A DNA stretch of 64,000 nt from Chloroflexota bacterium. GTDB taxonomy: Bacteria; Chloroflexota; Anaerolineae; Anaerolineales; Villigracilaceae. Below the pieces are notes generated by a model. The model was not told the DNA's origin. It worked only from the letters and a program-made list of their open reading frames with translations, and did no database searches. The first letter of the stretch is position 1. Every line of letters begins with the position of its first letter. Positions 40,766 through 49,419 of the stretch are shown here, in pieces. Where the stretch lies: assembly GCA_013112685.1 (NCBI GenBank), contig JABFGC010000001.1:868001-932000 (forward strand), given 5' to 3'. Position numbers and translations under genes: made by a program.

Positions 40766-41530
40766 CTAGAACTTCCACTTCTTCAACACATCCATCGCCT
40801 TGTACGAAGTCAGATCCAATTGCAGCGGCGTGATGGAAACGTAACCCGCGCGCAATGCGCCGAAGTCGGTGCCGGGCTCGTCCACGCCGGTGGGCGCTTC
40901 GCCACCGATCCAGTAATACGGCTTACCGCGCGGGTCGGTGCGCACGTCGAGCGCGTCGCGGTACACGCGCAGGCCTTGTCTCGTTATCATGTAACCTTTG
41001 AGTTCGGATTCGGTCAGGTACGGCACATTGACGTTCAAGACGACGCCTTCGGGCAAACCATCCGCGATGACCTGTTCGACGACGCGCCTCGCCACCACGG
41101 CCGAAGTTGAGTAGTCGAGTGGACCTCGATGACCCTCTGGCAGATCCAGCGAGACCGCCACGCCCCTCACGCCCGCAATGACGGCTTCCATCGCGGCAGT
41201 GACCGTGCCGGAGTAGGTGATGTCGTGCCCGATGTTGGCGTTCGGGTTGATGCCCGAAACCACGATATCAATCTGCTCCTCGATGAGACCGAGCAGCGGC
41301 AGGGCGACACAGTCCGAAGGCGCGCCGTCGGATGTATAAGCGGAGGTGCCGTCCGCGAGCGCCGTCTCTTTCACCCGCAGGGGACGTTCCATCGTCTTGA
41401 CGTGACCCGAAGCGGGCCAGTTTTTGTCCGGCGCGAAGACCGTCACGTTGCCGAGTTTGCGCATTTCCTGCGCGAGCGCGAGCAGACCGGGGGCGGTTAC
41501 GCCGTCGTCGTTGGTTACAAGGATGTGCAT
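40766..41530 (-). CDS. surE: 5'-nucleotidase SurE
   Basis: 254 aa. LVTNDDGVTAPGLLAL carries the metal-binding Asp pair; APDKNWPASGHVKT, SDGAPSDCVALPLLG and VVSGINPNANIGHDITYSGT complete the site. Dephosphorylates nucleoside monophosphates and short polyphosphates in the cytoplasm. Normal length. Confidence 0.93.
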   Translation of the reverse strand: MHILVTNDDGVTAPGLLALAQEMRKLGNVTVFAPDKNWPASGHVKTMERPLRVKETALADGTSAYTSDGAPSDCVALPLLGLIEEQIDIVVSGINPNANIGHDITYSGTVTAAMEAVIAGVRGVAVSLDLPEGHRGPLDYSTSAVVARRVVEQVIADGLPEGVVLNVNVPYLTESELKGYMITRQGLRVYRDALDVRTDPRGKPYYWIGGEAPTGVDEPGTDFGALRAGYVSITPLQLDLTSYKAMDVLKKWKF

Positions 41531-41700
41531 GATTCGATTTCCGATTTCAGAAGTTCCACAAACTCAACACAAGTTTTGGATTGGGCTGATTATAACGCGA
41601 TGAGGAAAGTCCGCCTTCTCCGCGCCCAACGCGGCTATGCCGCTCCCTGCCATGATGTTAGAATATCGGACATCTCCTATCCGTTTCAAGGATGGCATCC

Positions 41701-43356
41701 ATGCCAAAGCCCATTCTCTTTGCAATTGACGACGATCCCACCGTTCTGAATTCCGTAGACCGCGACCTGCGCTCCCGGTATGGCAGGGACTACCGCATCC
41801 TGCCCATCAATATGGGCAAAGCCGCGCTGGAATATTTGGGAAAACTCCAGCAGCGAAATGAAACGGTCGCGCTGTTTCTGGTGGACCAGCGCATGCCCGA
41901 AATGAGCGGCACGGAATTTCTGGCGGAAGCCATCAAGACCTATCCGCAGGCGAAGCGGGTTCTGCTGACGGCGTATGCGGATTCGCAAGCCGCCATTGAC
42001 GCCATTAACGAAGCGCGGCTGGATTATTACCTGATGAAACCCTGGCATCCGCCGGAGGAACGGTTGTATCCGATCCTCGATGAATTGCTGGAAGACTGGA
42101 AAGCCCGCGTCCGACTGCCCTACGAAGGGATTCGCATCGCGGGGACGCTGTGGTCGCTTGCGAGTCATCAGGCAAAGGACTTCCTGACGCGGCATCAAAT
42201 CCCCTATCAATGGCTGGACATCGAAAAAGACTCGAGCGCGCGCGGACTGGTCGAAGGGGTTTCCGCAGATTTGTCCAAACTTCCGGTTATCTTTTTTCCC
42301 GATGGCAGCGTGTTGATCGCGCCGGACATCAAAACCCTGGCTGAAAAAGTCGGTTTGCAAACGCAGGCGGGATTGCCGTTTTATGATCTCGTGGTCATCG
42401 GCAGCGGACCGGCTGGTTTGGCGGCGGCGGTCTATGCCGGGTCGGAGGGATTGAAATGCCTGGTGGTCGAAAAAGGCGCGCCGGGCGGGCAGGCGGGCAG
42501 CAGCCCGAAGATCGAAAATTATCTCGGCTTTCCCAGCGGCATCTCCGGCGACGACCTCGCGCGCCGCGCGGTTTCGCAAGCAAAACGTTTCGGCGTGGAG
42601 ATTCTCTCCGCGCAGGAAGCAAGCCGGATCTTCGTCAAAGAGGCGTATCGCATCGTGCAGTTAGCCGACGGGACGGAGATTTCCTCCCATGCGGTTTTGA
42701 TCGCCACGGGCGCATCGTTCCACACCTTGAAAATGCCAGGCGCGGATAAACTGACCGGCGCGGGAATTTATTACGGCGCGGCGTACACCGAGGCGATGAA
42801 CTTCAAAGACCAGCCCGTGTTCGTCGTCGGCGGCGCGAACTCGGCGGCGCAGGGCGCGTTATATCTCAGCCGCTTTGCCAGCCGGGTCACGGTGTTGGTT
42901 CGCGGCGAACAGCCCGCCGCGTCGAAATATCTGGTGGATGCGATGAACGCCGATGAAAAGATCGAAATCATGACCGACACGGATTTGGTCGAAGTGCGCG
43001 GCGGCGACAAACTCGAACAGGTCATCGTCCGCAATTCCAGGACCGGCGAGACGCAAACCTTCGACGCCCCGGCGTTGTTCGTCTTTATCGGCGTGCGCCC
43101 GCAAAGTCAGCTGGCGGCGGATTTGGTGATGCGCGACGATAAGGGATACATCTTCACCGGACCTGATACGATGGTGAACAAACAACCGCCTCATGGCTGG
43201 ACCTTGGAGCGGGACCCGTTTCTGTTGGAGACCAGCGTCCCCGGCATTTTCGCCGCGGGCGACGTGCGGCATGGAACCAATCATCGGGTTTCGTCTGCCG
43301 TGGGCGAAGGCGCGATTGCGTATGCGTTGATCAAGGAATATCTGAAGACGCTATAA
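41701..43356 (+). CDS. response regulator fused to a thioredoxin-reductase-like flavoprotein without CxxC
   Basis: 551 aa. Receiver domain (about 1-120): FAIDDDP, phospho-acceptor in FLVDQRMPEMSG, LLTAYADS, LMKPW. A thioredoxin-like middle (about 125-215) leads into a two-domain flavoprotein: VIGSGPAGLAAAVYAGSEG (FAD), GGQAGSSPKIENYLGFP, FVVGGANSAAQGALYL (NADPH), IFAAGDVRHG. The redox CxxC of thioredoxin reductase is absent (GAGIYYGAAY), so chemistry must differ. AAGGATGG precedes ATG 41701. It lies 39 bp before a cNMP-binding histidine kinase, the likely partner. Confidence 0.85.
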   Translation: MPKPILFAIDDDPTVLNSVDRDLRSRYGRDYRILPINMGKAALEYLGKLQQRNETVALFLVDQRMPEMSGTEFLAEAIKTYPQAKRVLLTAYADSQAAIDAINEARLDYYLMKPWHPPEERLYPILDELLEDWKARVRLPYEGIRIAGTLWSLASHQAKDFLTRHQIPYQWLDIEKDSSARGLVEGVSADLSKLPVIFFPDGSVLIAPDIKTLAEKVGLQTQAGLPFYDLVVIGSGPAGLAAAVYAGSEGLKCLVVEKGAPGGQAGSSPKIENYLGFPSGISGDDLARRAVSQAKRFGVEILSAQEASRIFVKEAYRIVQLADGTEISSHAVLIATGASFHTLKMPGADKLTGAGIYYGAAYTEAMNFKDQPVFVVGGANSAAQGALYLSRFASRVTVLVRGEQPAASKYLVDAMNADEKIEIMTDTDLVEVRGGDKLEQVIVRNSRTGETQTFDAPALFVFIGVRPQSQLAADLVMRDDKGYIFTGPDTMVNKQPPHGWTLERDPFLLETSVPGIFAAGDVRHGTNHRVSSAVGEGAIAYALIKEYLKTL

Positions 43357-43395
43357 GTCGTAGCGCAAGATGGCATCTTGCGCTACAAATCGTTT

Positions 43396-45195
43396 ATGAA
43401 CCACTCCGCCCTGCGAAAATCCCCGCTCTTCCGCGACTTGTCCGATGAACAGCTCCAGCAATTGGTGGACATGGGCAAGCCGGTCTCTTTGCGCGCCGGT
43501 GAGTTTTTGATCAAGCAGGGCGACATCGGCGATTCCGCCTACGTTATCCTCGATGGGAAGTTCGAAGTGCAAAAGCAATCGGGGCAGTCGCTCATCTCCA
43601 TTGACATCCGCGATGCGGGCGATGTGGTGGGTGAGATGGCATTGATCGCGCAGACGGCGCGCAACGCCTCCATCATCGCCAAAACGGACGGCGGCGTCCT
43701 GCAAATTCCGAAGGAAGCGTTTGAAAAATTGCTCTCGTCCAGTTCGGGCGCGGCGATGGTCATTCTGCGCTCGGTGATGGCGCGGTTGACGCAGAACGAA
43801 TCGCTTTTGCACCAGCAGGAGAAGATGGCGGCGCTCGGTACCATGTCCGCCGGGCTGGCGCACGAGTTGAACAATCCCGCTGTCGCCGCGCAAAGGAGCG
43901 CCTCGCAGTTGCAGGCGGAGCAGGCGAAATACCTGCGCCTGACGCACGAGATCGAAACCCGCGCCGCGCGGGAAGGTCAAACCGCGTGGCTGGGCGAGTT
44001 CATGCAGGAGGCGGCGCGGAGGTTCGAGTCGCCGCTCAAACTCGAGGCGCTGGAAAAGATCGAGTTGACCGACCAACTCCAAGCGTGGCTCGAGGCGAAC
44101 GGCATCGAATCCGCGTGGGAACTTGCCCCGGCGATGGTCGCCTTCGGCTGGAATCCCCAGGCGCTCGAATCATTGAAAAAAACGTCGTTCTTCGAGTTGG
44201 GCATCCAATGGCTGGGCGCGGGCTGCCTGGCAATGAATCTGCTCGCGGATGTGCTGGAAGCGACCGGGCGCATCGCGCGCATCGTGCAGGCGATGAAGTC
44301 GTACACGTACCTCGACCAGGCGCCGTTGCTGCAAGCGGACATCCACGAAGGGCTGGAGAACACGCTGATCATTTTGCAGCATAAGTTGAAACAGGGCGTC
44401 ACCGTGAAGCGCGAATACGCGCCCGACCTGCCGCGCATTCAAGCCTATGCCAGCGAGCTAAACCAGGTGTGGACGAACATCATTGACAATGCCGTGGATG
44501 CGATGAACGGCAAGGGCGAGATCATTTTGCGGACTTACGCAAAAAACGGGCGCGTGTATGTCGAGATCAGCGATAACGGTCCCGGCATCCCGCCGGAGAT
44601 TTGCAGGCGCATCTTCGAGCCGTTCTTCACCACCAAACCACCGGGGAGCGGCACAGGACTTGGGCTTTACATTTCGCACCAGATCATCGCCAACCATCAT
44701 CACGGGCAGCTGCTGGTGGAATCGCAAAAAGGCAGGACGACCTTCACGGCGATCCTGCCGTATCAACCCAAAGGAGAGACGCACATGCTTGACGAAAAAA
44801 CCATCAAGGATATTCTGCTTTCGACCAGGACGATTGCCGTGGTGGGCTTGTCATCCAACCCCGATAAGCCGAGTTATTCGATTGCATCGTATTTGAAGGA
44901 TCAGGGCTATCGCATTATTCCGGTCAACCCGACTGCGCCGGAGATTCTGGGCGAAAAATCATACCCCGACCTCACCTCCATTTCCGAAAAAGTGGACGTG
45001 GTGCAAATCTTCCGCAAATCCGAAGACGTGCCGCCGGTGGTGGAAGAAGCGATCCAGATCGGCGCAAAAGTGGTGTGGATGCAGGAGGGAATTGTCAACG
45101 AAGAAGCCGCCAGGTCCGCGCACGAGGCGGGCTTGCAGGTGGTGATGGATACCTGCATGCGCGTCATGCACCGGAAGTTGATCGGGGAGAAGTAA
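43396..45195 (+). CDS. cNMP-binding / histidine kinase / CoA-binding fusion protein
   Basis: 599 aa. An N-terminal cyclic-nucleotide-binding domain (about 8-115; [26 protein letters not shown]) is followed by a kinase with H-box [14 protein letters not shown] and ATPase motifs [32 protein letters not shown]. The last 137 residues are a CoA-binding domain ([33 protein letters not shown]). No stop separates it, although AAAGGAGA and ATG 44785 could start it independently. The receiver-flavoprotein upstream is the probable phosphorylation target. ATG 43396 is the best start. Confidence 0.8.
   Translation: MNHSALRKSPLFRDLSDEQLQQLVDMGKPVSLRAGEFLIKQGDIGDSAYVILDGKFEVQKQSGQSLISIDIRDAGDVVGEMALIAQTARNASIIAKTDGGVLQIPKEAFEKLLSSSSGAAMVILRSVMARLTQNESLLHQQEKMAALGTMSAGLAHELNNPAVAAQRSASQLQAEQAKYLRLTHEIETRAAREGQTAWLGEFMQEAARRFESPLKLEALEKIELTDQLQAWLEANGIESAWELAPAMVAFGWNPQALESLKKTSFFELGIQWLGAGCLAMNLLADVLEATGRIARIVQAMKSYTYLDQAPLLQADIHEGLENTLIILQHKLKQGVTVKREYAPDLPRIQAYASELNQVWTNIIDNAVDAMNGKGEIILRTYAKNGRVYVEISDNGPGIPPEICRRIFEPFFTTKPPGSGTGLGLYISHQIIANHHHGQLLVESQKGRTTFTAILPYQPKGETHMLDEKTIKDILLSTRTIAVVGLSSNPDKPSYSIASYLKDQGYRIIPVNPTAPEILGEKSYPDLTSISEKVDVVQIFRKSEDVPPVVEEAIQIGAKVVWMQEGIVNEEAARSAHEAGLQVVMDTCMRVMHRKLIGEK
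44770..44787 (+). promoter_or_regulatory. internal ribosome-binding site and ATG
   Basis: AAAGGAGA (44770-44777), 7 nt, ATG 44785, in frame inside the kinase gene and exactly at the start of the CoA-binding domain. It may give a separate 136-aa CoA-binding protein, or mark the start of an originally separate gene. Confidence 0.6.
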
Positions 45196-45203
45196 GCCTT
45201 TTT

Positions 45204-45234
45204 AAAAACATCCCGCCTTGTGCGGGATGTTTTT
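45204..45234. terminator. bidirectional terminator
   Basis: AAAAACATCCCGC (45204-45216), 5-nt loop, GCGGGATGTTTTT (45222-45234), with A and T runs on both sides, between convergent genes. Confidence 0.9.
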
Positions 45235-45238
45235 ATGT

Positions 45239-46153
45239 CTAAGCCGTTCGCAAAATCAGCCCGTTTTGCGAGGGATCGTATAACAACAATCCGTTTTCCG
45301 TCTTGTTGGAAGGAATGCCAGCCGCATCCACGCGGGCAACGACGTCGTCAAGAGCCTGTTGATTGGGCAGGTCAATCGTGAAATACCGCAGACCCACCGC
45401 ATCGGGCGGAGGAGGCGGCGCGCCGCGTCCCTGCCAGGTGTTGAGCCCGATGTGATGATGGTATCCGCCCGCGGAGACGAATCCCATCTGGAATTGTTTT
45501 GCGATGCCCATCACGTCGAAGCCGATGATGCCGTGATAAAAATTGACCGCCTCATCCACATCGCGGACGTGGAGATGCACATGCCCGATCTTCAATTCAG
45601 GCGGAACGGGCGCATCGAGTCGGTCGTCGTCCTTGATGTGCTTGAACAGCGCCTCCACGTCCAGCGGCTCGCGCCCGTTGCTCCAGGAACCGTCCGCGCG
45701 ATAGGATTCGTACTTTCCATCCTTGAAAGCCCACGTGCCGTCTTCGGGCGATTCCGCGTAGAGTTCGATGCCGTTGCCTTCCGGGTCGTCGAGGTAGGTG
45801 GTCTTGGTCAGGATGTGATCGGTGGGCGCGTTGGGATACTTCAACGCGAACAGCCGCGCAATGGCAATCGCCAATTCGCGCCGGTTCGGAAAGAGATACG
45901 CCGCGTGATACAACCCGGTCACGCCGCGGTATTTCTTTATGTTGGGCTCCTCGGTGAGGATGAGCAGATCTTTCCCGCCCGCGCCCAAGCCTGCCCGGTT
46001 CCCCTCGCGCCAGTGGAGTTTGAATCCCAGCGCCTTTCGATAGAACTCGAGCTGGTTATCGAGGCTGGCAACGGTCAACGACAAATGGCCGATCATCGTG
46101 GCGGGATGAATCGAAAATTCCTGCCGGGCGGATGTGTTTGTTTGCGTTGTCAT
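45239..46153 (-). CDS. VOC-family extradiol dioxygenase (CatE-like)
   Basis: 304 aa, two vicinal-oxygen-chelate modules. Metal ligands expected in IGHLSLTV and IGHVHLHV (His) and NGIELYA / NGLILRT (Glu); YHHHIGLNTWQG is typical of CatE-type catechol 2,3-dioxygenases. The substrate could be a catechol or hydroquinone. It follows the DoxX gene, often linked to aromatic or quinone stress. Confidence 0.8.
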   Translation of the reverse strand: MTTQTNTSARQEFSIHPATMIGHLSLTVASLDNQLEFYRKALGFKLHWREGNRAGLGAGGKDLLILTEEPNIKKYRGVTGLYHAAYLFPNRRELAIAIARLFALKYPNAPTDHILTKTTYLDDPEGNGIELYAESPEDGTWAFKDGKYESYRADGSWSNGREPLDVEALFKHIKDDDRLDAPVPPELKIGHVHLHVRDVDEAVNFYHGIIGFDVMGIAKQFQMGFVSAGGYHHHIGLNTWQGRGAPPPPPDAVGLRYFTIDLPNQQALDDVVARVDAAGIPSNKTENGLLLYDPSQNGLILRTA

Positions 46154-46172
46154 TCTTATTCTAAAATCCTTT

Positions 46173-46203
46173 CAGGTTCGTCCATACGATATGGACGAAC
46201 CTG
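46173..46203. terminator. 14-bp perfect palindrome
   Basis: CAGGTTCGTCCATA (46173-46186), CGA, exact complement 46190-46203. On the minus strand it is followed by AAAGGATTTTAG. It could end the doxX transcript or modulate read-through into the dioxygenase gene. Confidence 0.65.
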
Positions 46204-46224
46204 TCTGCGAAAATTGTACCCGCT

Positions 46225-46611
46225 TTAGAAGCCGAGGCTGAAAATCCACGGCTGGGGGATGGCGAGCAGGATCAGCGTGTACCCAAGCATGGCGATATTC
46301 TTGGTGAACATCAGGAACTCCGTCTCGCGCGCTTCCGCGTCTTTCACCGTCCAGAAGTTGTGCATCCACAGCGTGACGGGGAGCAGGAAGACTGTCAGCG
46401 CCGCGATCGCAAACACCGGCTGAACCCCGGTCAGGATGCTCAGCCCGCCGAACAAGAGCAGCACACCCGTTCCGCGCACGGCAAGCCCGCCAAACGGTAC
46501 GCCTTTTGCCTCGGCATACGCCACCAGCCCGGGCTGGGTGAAGTGGGCGTACGCGCCGTACAGCCAGTACAGCCCGACAACCATACGACCGATCAGAAAA
46601 GCAATGTCCAT
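46225..46611 (-). CDS. DoxX-family membrane protein
   Basis: 128 aa, four helices. IGRMVVGLYWLYGAYAHFTQPG, AVRGTGVLLLFGGLSILTG and FLLPVTLWMHNFW match the DoxX/quinol-oxidase-subunit-like family, whose members help cells resist oxidative or electrophile stress. ATG 46611 has GGAGATG; the longer in-frame version would begin inside the control region. Confidence 0.8.
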   Translation of the reverse strand: MDIAFLIGRMVVGLYWLYGAYAHFTQPGLVAYAEAKGVPFGGLAVRGTGVLLLFGGLSILTGVQPVFAIAALTVFLLPVTLWMHNFWTVKDAEARETEFLMFTKNIAMLGYTLILLAIPQPWIFSLGF

Positions 46612-46661
46612 TTTTTCATCTCCTTTGAGTTGACAAATTTCCACCGAAGTGGTATCTTTTG

Positions 46662-46687
46662 ACATCTGTTGGATAAACAACAGATGT
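46662..46687. promoter_or_regulatory. TetR operator 1
   Basis: ACATCTGTTG (46662-46671), GATAAA, CAACAGATGT (46678-46687): a perfect 10-bp inverted repeat covering the predicted doxX transcription start (about 46685). It shares the TGTTG-N6-CAACA core with operator 2. Confidence 0.75.
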
Positions 46688-46691
46688 TGCT

Positions 46692-46720
46692 AATTTACCA
46701 ACTCCCTTTTTGGAAGTCAA
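46692..46720 (-). promoter_or_regulatory. doxX promoter
   Basis: On the minus strand TTGACT (46720-46715), 17-bp spacer, TAAATT (46697-46692), immediately upstream of operator 1. Confidence 0.65.
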
Positions 46721-46736
46721 CCGACAATCTTTTCGA

Positions 46737-46756
46737 TTTGTTGACTAAGCAACAAA
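46737..46756. promoter_or_regulatory. TetR operator 2
   Basis: TTTGTTG (46737-46743), ACTAAG, CAACAAA (46750-46756), ending 9 bp before the tetR start codon and overlapping its ribosome site. It has the same TGTTG-N6-CAACA core, pointing to autoregulation. Confidence 0.7.
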
Positions 46757-46765
46757 GGAGACAAA

Positions 46766-47338
46766 ATGTTGCCCACTCTTGAAGAAAAACTCGACCCGCG
46801 CATCAAACGGACCCGGAGCCTGATCCTGGATTCCTTTGGCAGTCTCCTCGCCGAAAGGAATTTCGAGAACATCTCCGTGCAGGATGTAACCGACAAGGCG
46901 CAGATCAACCGCGCGACGTTTTACGCTCACTTCCAGGACAAATACGCCCTGCTCGATCATTTCATAGATCAGACCTTCAATGCTGCGCTCGAAAAGCGCA
47001 CACTGAGCGCCTGCACTTACAGCCTCAACAACCTGCGGAGTTTGATCTATGTGGTGTGCGAATTCCTCGTGGGCTTGCACACCAATTGCGCCCAAATCCA
47101 CGACCAATTTGAATCCCTGGTGGAAGGACAGATCAAGCGGCAGATTTTCGAACTGCTCTCCCACTGGCTGACTCAAGCCAAGCCCGGCATTTCCTCTGAA
47201 ATCCCCGCCACCGTCGCAACCTGGGCGATCTACGGACTGGCATCCCATTACAGCCACAAGAAAAAACGCCCCGCCCTCGAAAAATTCGTGGACGAAGCGT
47301 TCCCGCTCGTGGCGGTCAATTTGGAACAGTTTGCATAG
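46766..47338 (+). CDS. TetR/AcrR-family repressor
   Basis: 190 aa. DNA-binding helices RIKRTRSLILDSFGSLLAERNF / ISVQDVTDKAQINRATFYAHF / KYALLDHFID; the ligand domain is variable. Divergent from doxX, with two matching palindromes between. Likely represses itself and doxX until a small electrophilic or aromatic ligand binds. Confidence 0.85.
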   Translation: MLPTLEEKLDPRIKRTRSLILDSFGSLLAERNFENISVQDVTDKAQINRATFYAHFQDKYALLDHFIDQTFNAALEKRTLSACTYSLNNLRSLIYVVCEFLVGLHTNCAQIHDQFESLVEGQIKRQIFELLSHWLTQAKPGISSEIPATVATWAIYGLASHYSHKKKRPALEKFVDEAFPLVAVNLEQFA

Positions 47339-47340
47339 GC

Positions 47341-47369
47341 TTGTAAAACATACGGCAAAGCCGTATAAT
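47341..47369 (+). promoter_or_regulatory. promoter and operator of the HigBA-like pair
   Basis: TTGTAA (47341-47346), 17-bp spacer, TATAAT (47364-47369). A perfect hairpin/palindrome TACGGC-AAA-GCCGTA (47351-47365) overlaps the -10, as expected of toxin-antitoxin autoregulation. Confidence 0.7.
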
Positions 47370-47375
47370 CTGCTC

Positions 47376-47687
47376 ATGGAGTTCATCGAAGCTACCGCAT
47401 TCACAAAATATCTCTACGATTACCTGTCCGAAGAGGAATACTTGGGTCTGCAAAGTTTTCTGCTCCAGTATCCCGAAGCGGGGAAAGTGGTTCGCGGCTC
47501 CGGCGGCGTTCGAAAAGTTCGCTGGGCAATGTCGGGCAGGGGAAAAAGCGGCGGCGTGCGAGTGATTTATTATTTCAAGAAACGGGACGATGAGATCTGG
47601 TTGTTGACCATTTACAGCAAAAGCGAAGTGGAAAACATCCCTGCTCATGTCCTGCGGCAGATCGCAAAGGAAATCGAAAATGACTAA
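47376..47687 (+). CDS. higB: RelE/HigB-type toxin
   Basis: 103 aa. KVVRGSGGVRKVRWAMSGRG, KSGGVRVIYYF and IWLLTIYSKSE are the RelE-fold strands of the HigB/Gp49 family, ribosome-dependent RNases. ATG 47376 sits 7 nt after the -10, so the transcript is probably nearly leaderless. It overlaps the antitoxin gene by 8 nt. Confidence 0.85.
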   Translation: MEFIEATAFTKYLYDYLSEEEYLGLQSFLLQYPEAGKVVRGSGGVRKVRWAMSGRGKSGGVRVIYYFKKRDDEIWLLTIYSKSEVENIPAHVLRQIAKEIEND

Positions 47688-47967
47688 ACGCGATATTGGT
47701 CAGGAAATCCTCGAGGGGATTCGGGATGTAAAAGCGTACAAGGCTGGGAAAAAAGCCTTGCGCGTTCACACGCTGAAAGAACCTGCGCCCCCAAGGGTCA
47801 TTCGGATGAAATTAAAACTGTCGCAATCGGCTTTTGCAGGGCTAATGGGCGTGAGCCTGCGCACGGTGCAGGACTGGGAACAAGGGCGGCGCAAACCGAG
47901 CGGGCCCGCCGTTGCCCTCCTGCGCATTGCCGAGCAAAAGCCGGAAGTGTTCATGCAGTTGTCATAG
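47680..47967 (+). CDS. higA: XRE-type antitoxin
   Basis: 95 aa. A flexible, basic N-terminus precedes a helix-turn-helix: LKLSQSAFAGLMGVSLRTVQDWEQGRRKPSGPA. It binds the toxin and probably the palindrome at 47351-47365. Confidence 0.85.
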   Translation: MTKRDIGQEILEGIRDVKAYKAGKKALRVHTLKEPAPPRVIRMKLKLSQSAFAGLMGVSLRTVQDWEQGRRKPSGPAVALLRIAEQKPEVFMQLS

Positions 47968-48016
47968 ATTCCGCTTGCGACAGTTAATGGGCCCCGGTTT
48001 GTGCAGCGGACACAAC

Positions 48017-49082
48017 CTACTTATTCCTCGCCATCTCCTCCTTGAATCGTTCCAGCGCTTCCACCGAAGCGGGGTCAATGGCATAGCCCATCGCCAGGTA
48101 ATACGCCATGTAATCGCCGAACAGGATCAGCGTCCACATCTGCGCCAGCGCGGATTCGCCGCGCGCATCCACGAAATCGGTGTTCAAGCCTTCGAGCATC
48201 AGCGTGGTGCGCGTCAGGTCGGAGCGCAGGCGGTTGCGCGGATGGTCGGACGGCGCGCGCAAAAAGAGCGTCATGGTCTGCGAGTTGAGCAGGGCATACG
48301 GATTTGCCAGCCCCGCCAGCGTATTGTGGTCGGCTTCGGGCAGGAACTCAAAATTCGCCGCGGACTTGGCAATCGTGTTGATCTGGGTCTTCCAGCGGCG
48401 GGCAACCGGCGCAAGCATGCCCGAAGCCATCACCGTCACCCAGCGTCCCATCAACTGACCGGCGTAACGCTTGGCGGGGTTGTTCGCGGCGGGTACATCG
48501 GCGCGCAAATGCTCCTGCGACTTTTTCATCGCGGCGACGGCTTCCGCCACGTCGTTGGAGGGATCGGGGATGAGACCGAGACGGGCGAACAGCGCCAGCG
48601 TAAGCCCGAAGGTGAATCCCGCCGCGCTTCGAGCCTGACCTTTATGGCTGAATTGCCAGACTGGGAGTTTTCTCTCCCCTGCGCGTTTGGACAGTTCCCC
48701 GCCGGTGGAGATGACCACCACCGTACAGTCGTTTTTGACGGCGGTCTCGAACGAGTCCAACGTCTCTTCGGTGTTGCCGGAGTGGGAGGAACAGACGACC
48801 AGCACATCTTTCCCTTTGGCAAAGCCGGGCAATCCATAATCGCGGTGGACGCTTACGGGGAGGGAAAGGCTCGAAGCGCCGTACGCAGACCACGAGGCTC
48901 GCGCCGAGAGCCGAGCCGCCCATCCCGCACAGGACGATGGCACGAAAGTCTCGCTGGTTGGGGAGCGGCTGCGTTTGCCCCAAATCCCATGCGGTTTGCA
49001 ATTGATCCGGCAAGCCGTCAATTTCGTCGAGCATGTTGCGGGCATCCAGCGATTTGAAGAAACCAAGGTCGTCAAGATTCAT
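48017..49082 (-). CDS. bifunctional phosphoglucose/phosphomannose isomerase (frameshifted)
   Basis: 354 aa after correction, two SIS domains. CGMGGSALGASLV and CSSHSGNTEETL are the phosphosugar-binding loops of the PGI/PMI family, which interconverts fructose-6-phosphate with glucose- or mannose-6-phosphate. One extra base at 48890-48891; removing it gives VVSAYGASSLSLPV. The start overlaps the small upstream gene by 11 nt. It feeds hexose-phosphate pools that also supply NDP-sugars. Confidence 0.85.
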
Positions 49083-49386
49083 GCTGAACCGCCTTTCTGC
49101 CGCCGAATATCGCCAGCAGGATCAAAACCCAACCGACAACGCTAAAGAAAATCTCCCCAAAGGAAAACACCCGCAGGAGGAGGACATACAAATTGCCGCC
49201 CAGGTCCAACGGAGAAACGCCCAGCATGGCGTTCCTCGACAATTGGATCACTCCCACAATCAGCATGGCAACGAATCCGCCGATGGCAAACAGGGAATTA
49301 CGCGGCGCCTGCCGCCAGCGGACAACCGCCGGGACGAGCCCCACCACCCAGATGAACATTGGGACGCAAACCGTAACATAGTACAT
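49072..49386 (-). CDS. small membrane protein, three helices
   Basis: 104 aa with hydrophobic segments near 5-22, 33-50 and 65-95, and a basic tail (GGRKAVQHES). No family recognised. Overlaps the isomerase start by 11 nt, so it is co-translated. Confidence 0.6.
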   Translation of the reverse strand: MYYVTVCVPMFIWVVGLVPAVVRWRQAPRNSLFAIGGFVAMLIVGVIQLSRNAMLGVSPLDLGGNLYVLLLRVFSFGEIFFSVVGWVLILLAIFGGRKAVQHES

Positions 49387-49419
49387 GACTGTCTCCTTTG
49401 GCTGATGAGGTTGAAACCG

